From SIG438 sp034117945 (GTDB taxonomy: Bacteria; Bacillota; Clostridia; HGM11514): a stretch of 7,850 nucleotides of DNA. The position numbers were made by a program, and so were the translations under genes. Under the pieces are notes generated by a model, which was not told where the DNA came from, ran no database searches, and saw nothing but the letters and a program-made list of their open reading frames with translations. Below are positions 5,915-7,850 of this stretch, in pieces. Where the stretch lies: NCBI GenBank assembly GCA_034117945.1, contig JAXEOR010000143.1, positions 1 through 7,850 on the forward strand, in the 5' to 3' direction. How positions within the stretch are numbered: position 1 is the first letter of the stretch; the number at the start of each line of letters is the position of its first letter.

Positions 5915-6796
5915 ATGCTGATATCCCACGGCAGATTCCGCCCTGAAACAAAGGATTATGAATTTACCAGCCAAAGAAACGAAGAACTGCAGTCCATATG
6001 CAATCATCTGAAATTTGAACTCAAGGATCATAACTATTCTCTCATCCGCCCCGGCTTTGTAAGCCGCACTTTGGTAGAAAAAAATTTCAGCCATACCATT
6101 AACTCACTGCATTTTCTGATTAAGGGCTCCGCTGAAATGACCTTTGAAAACAAAAAAATTCAGCTGAGAGAAGGAGACATTTTTCTGATTGGGAATCAAG
6201 TGAAATGCACCTGGGAATACGCTTGCGAATCCGTTGAAGTGACCCTTTTGTTCAACTTATATCTGGGGAATTTTGAGGATTTATTCACCTCTCTTTCACA
6301 GCCTTTGATCCTTCACAGTTGCTTTGAGGATGTGGGCAAAATACAAAGTCTGTTTGAAGCAGACAACTGCTTTGCCGCCCTTGAAATAGAAAATCATTCT
6401 TTAAAATACCTGTTCCGATTTTTAAAGATGACGGACATTGATTTGCTTCATCATATCAACACAGTCAAAAAATATGGGGACGTGTTTCGGTATATTGATG
6501 AAAATCTCTCCATGTCTCTGCGCCTGAAGGACATTGCGCAAAACCATAATTACTCGATCGGATTTTTAACCAAAAGTTTTGTGGCAGACAATCACATGAC
6601 CGTCAAGCAATATATTCACAATAAGCTGATGTCTGAAATTGAGCAGCTTTTGATCTATTCCGATCTGCCTCTTTCAAAAATTTCAGATCAATACGGCTTT
6701 TGTGAACTGTCCTATTTCACCAGATGGTTCAAAAAAAACAAGGGCTCCACCCCATCGATCTACAGAAAGCGTTTGAAGCAGGAGGTTATGCGATAG
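5915..6796 (+). CDS. AraC-family transcriptional regulator with N-terminal cupin-like sensor
   Basis: This 293-residue cytosolic DNA-binding protein is of the usual AraC/XylS length. Residues about 45-115 form a cupin-like beta barrel (HFLIKGSAEMTFENKKIQLREGDIFLI, the typical 'G.....g....l..Gd.flI' pattern), expected to bind a sugar-type effector. Residues about 185-288 hold two helix-turn-helix motifs: the first at 201-228 (LKDIAQNHNYSIGFLTKSF) and the second at 251-284 (LSKISDQYGFCELSYFTRWFKKNKGSTPSIYR), which is the conserved AraC signature. The gene is transcribed away from the hydrolase-MFS pair, from a shared intergenic region of 144 nt. Divergent placement of this kind usually means local control of the neighbouring operon. 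By eye the gene is richer in A+T than the flavoprotein and RpiR genes at the left of the window. The effector is unknown. Confidence 0.92.
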   Translation: MLISHGRFRPETKDYEFTSQRNEELQSICNHLKFELKDHNYSLIRPGFVSRTLVEKNFSHTINSLHFLIKGSAEMTFENKKIQLREGDIFLIGNQVKCTWEYACESVEVTLLFNLYLGNFEDLFTSLSQPLILHSCFEDVGKIQSLFEADNCFAALEIENHSLKYLFRFLKMTDIDLLHHINTVKKYGDVFRYIDENLSMSLRLKDIAQNHNYSIGFLTKSFVADNHMTVKQYIHNKLMSEIEQLLIYSDLPLSKISDQYGFCELSYFTRWFKKNKGSTPSIYRKRLKQEVMR

Positions 6797-6806
6797 CAAT
6801 GCCGGA

Positions 6807-6865
6807 TAAAAAAAGACATATTCAAATTTTGCGTAACAAGCTTACCCAAAATCTGAATATGTCTT
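6807..6865 (-). terminator. Intrinsic terminator of the aldo/keto reductase gene
   Basis: Arms 6813-6831 and 6847-6865 form a 19-bp stem with one imperfect pair (a G-U wobble in the minus-strand RNA). A 1x1 mismatch and a further 4-bp stem (GTAA 6833-6836 with TTAC 6842-6845) close a 5-nt loop. On the minus strand it is followed by seven T (6808-6814), overlapping the stem base. It lies 35 nt after the reductase stop. On the plus strand no T tract follows, so it is at best a weak end for the AraC transcript. Confidence 0.85.
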
Positions 6866-6900
6866 ACAAACGAGATGCCCGCTGCACAGCGAGAATTTTT

Positions 6901-7850
6901 CTATTCTGTCTCCTCCTGTTTTTCAAACATGGCTGCCGTTTCCTTTAACAATTCTCTGATAGGAAGATGCTGCGGGCAAACGTACTCGCATTTGCCGCAG
7001 GCGATACAGTCAGAGGCCTTTCCCCCATGGGCGGTGTAAACACCGTAATAAAAATCGCTGTTCCAATCCTGATACTGCTTTTTGGAATTATAGCAGGAAA
7101 ACAAATCCGGAATCCCGATTTTTTGAGGGCATCCGTCGGTGCAATACCGGCACTTTGTGCAGGCGATGGTATCCTGCCCCTGGATGATCTTTCTCACCTG
7201 CTTCACCGCCTGAAATTCCTTCTCGGAAAAAGGAATAAACTCCTTCATAAAGCCTACATTATCCTTCAGTTGAGCCAGATCGCTCATCCCGGAAAGCACC
7301 ATCACCACCTGAGGGAAGGAGGCACAGAACCGGATGGCATAGCTTGCCTGACTTCCTTCTCCCAACTCCTTTAAAAGCTTCTCCCCCTCCTGCGGCACAT
7401 GCACCAAGGCCCCGCCCTTCACCGGCTCCATCACAATTACCGGCTTTTGATACCTTTCACACACCCGGTAGCAGGCCTCGCTTTGAATCACAGGATCGTC
7501 AAAATCCACATAATTAAACTGCAGCTGTACCACCTCAATTTCCGGATGCTCCTTTAAAATTGTCTCCAGCACTTCCGCCTTATCATGAAAGGACATACCG
7601 ATATGGCGGATTTTTCCCTCTTTCTTTAACTCCTGCGCAATTTCAAAGGCATGGCAGGAAACATAATGGGAATAGCTTTTTTCTGTAATTGCATGCATCA
7701 GATAAACATCAAAATAATCCACCCCACATGCCTCCAGCTGGCTTTCAAAGAAGGGGCGAATGTCTTCCTCCTTCTGGAAAAAGCCCTGGCTCAGCTTATC
7801 CGCCAAAAAATAGCTTTCCCGGGGATATCGGCAGGTCAGACATTCCTTCA
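6901..7850 (-). CDS. Aldo/keto reductase with C-terminal ferredoxin-like 4Fe-4S domain, N-terminus outside window
   Basis: The visible 315 residues are an AKR (beta/alpha)8 domain fused to a two-cluster ferredoxin tail. This fusion is common in anaerobic Bacillota and is normally about 370-380 residues, so about 60 N-terminal residues, including the catalytic Asp and Tyr, lie beyond the right edge. The frame is open to position 7848 (KECLTCRYPRESYFLADKL), so TTG 7806 is not a true start. In the visible numbering, K18 (ADKL) and H52 (YLMHA) are the expected catalytic lysine and histidine. Later AKR motifs include KIRHIGMSFH (79-88), VVQLQFNYVD and VMEPVKGGAL. Cysteines 230, 233, 236, 240 and 281, 284, 287, 291 form two CxxCxxCxxxCP motifs, binding two 4Fe-4S clusters. 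It probably uses NAD(P)H or ferredoxin-linked electrons in the cytosol; the substrate is unknown. It converges with the AraC gene and has its own terminator. Confidence 0.92.
   Translation of the reverse strand, partial: KECLTCRYPRESYFLADKLSQGFFQKEEDIRPFFESQLEACGVDYFDVYLMHAITEKSYSHYVSCHAFEIAQELKKEGKIRHIGMSFHDKAEVLETILKEHPEIEVVQLQFNYVDFDDPVIQSEACYRVCERYQKPVIVMEPVKGGALVHVPQEGEKLLKELGEGSQASYAIRFCASFPQVVMVLSGMSDLAQLKDNVGFMKEFIPFSEKEFQAVKQVRKIIQGQDTIACTKCRYCTDGCPQKIGIPDLFSCYNSKKQYQDWNSDFYYGVYTAHGGKASDCIACGKCEYVCPQHLPIRELLKETAAMFEKQEETE

Noticed and set aside
7804..7806. TTG start for the aldo/keto reductase
   Set aside because: The frame is open to the window edge and the upstream residues (CRYPRESYFLADKL) match the family, so the gene simply starts outside the window.

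Overview
The window looks like chromosomal DNA of a gut-type Clostridia (Bacillota, most likely Oscillospirales/Lachnospirales-like). The grounds are strong GGAGG ribosome binding sites, tight ATGA-coupled operons, an RpiR regulator next to a BaiN/YhiN-type flavoprotein, an AraC-controlled glycosidase locus and a ferredoxin-fused aldo/keto reductase. The genus cannot be fixed from the sequence. No RNA gene, CRISPR array, insertion sequence or phage gene was seen.

Layout, left to right. (1) Positions 1-2819, minus strand: a three-gene operon read as TPR membrane protein, then RpiR/MurR regulator, then BaiN-like flavoprotein. The genes are joined by an ATGA overlap and a 2-nt gap. A sigma-A-like promoter with an inverted repeat over its -35 lies just upstream (2839-2867). 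The flavoprotein has an in-frame TGA at 194-196, after which the conserved C-terminus continues in the same frame to the window edge, so the gene is broken by one nonsense codon. (2) Positions 2935-5770, minus strand: a two-gene operon of a cytosolic GH101/GH129-like glycoside hydrolase and an MFS importer, joined by ATGA. The importer is split by a one-base frameshift near 3433-3455. (3) Positions 5771-5914: a divergent control region with overlapping promoters for both directions. (4) Positions 5915-6796, plus strand: an AraC-family activator that probably controls the hydrolase/transporter pair. (5) Positions 6797-6900: a convergent intergenic region with a strong intrinsic terminator serving the minus strand. 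(6) Positions 6901-7850, minus strand: the C-terminal 315 residues of an aldo/keto reductase with two 4Fe-4S motifs, running off the right edge.

How the genes may work together: the AraC protein, MFS transporter and signal-less glycosidase form a small uptake-then-cleave sugar locus. The best guess for substrate is a small alpha-linked N-acetylgalactosamine or galactosyl compound such as mucin-derived GalNAc-Ser/Thr. This rests on active-site layout only and is an inference. The RpiR operon is separate and may answer to a sugar-phosphate. Two broken genes in under 8 kb mean either real decay or base-level errors in this assembly. Raw reads or close relatives would settle that.
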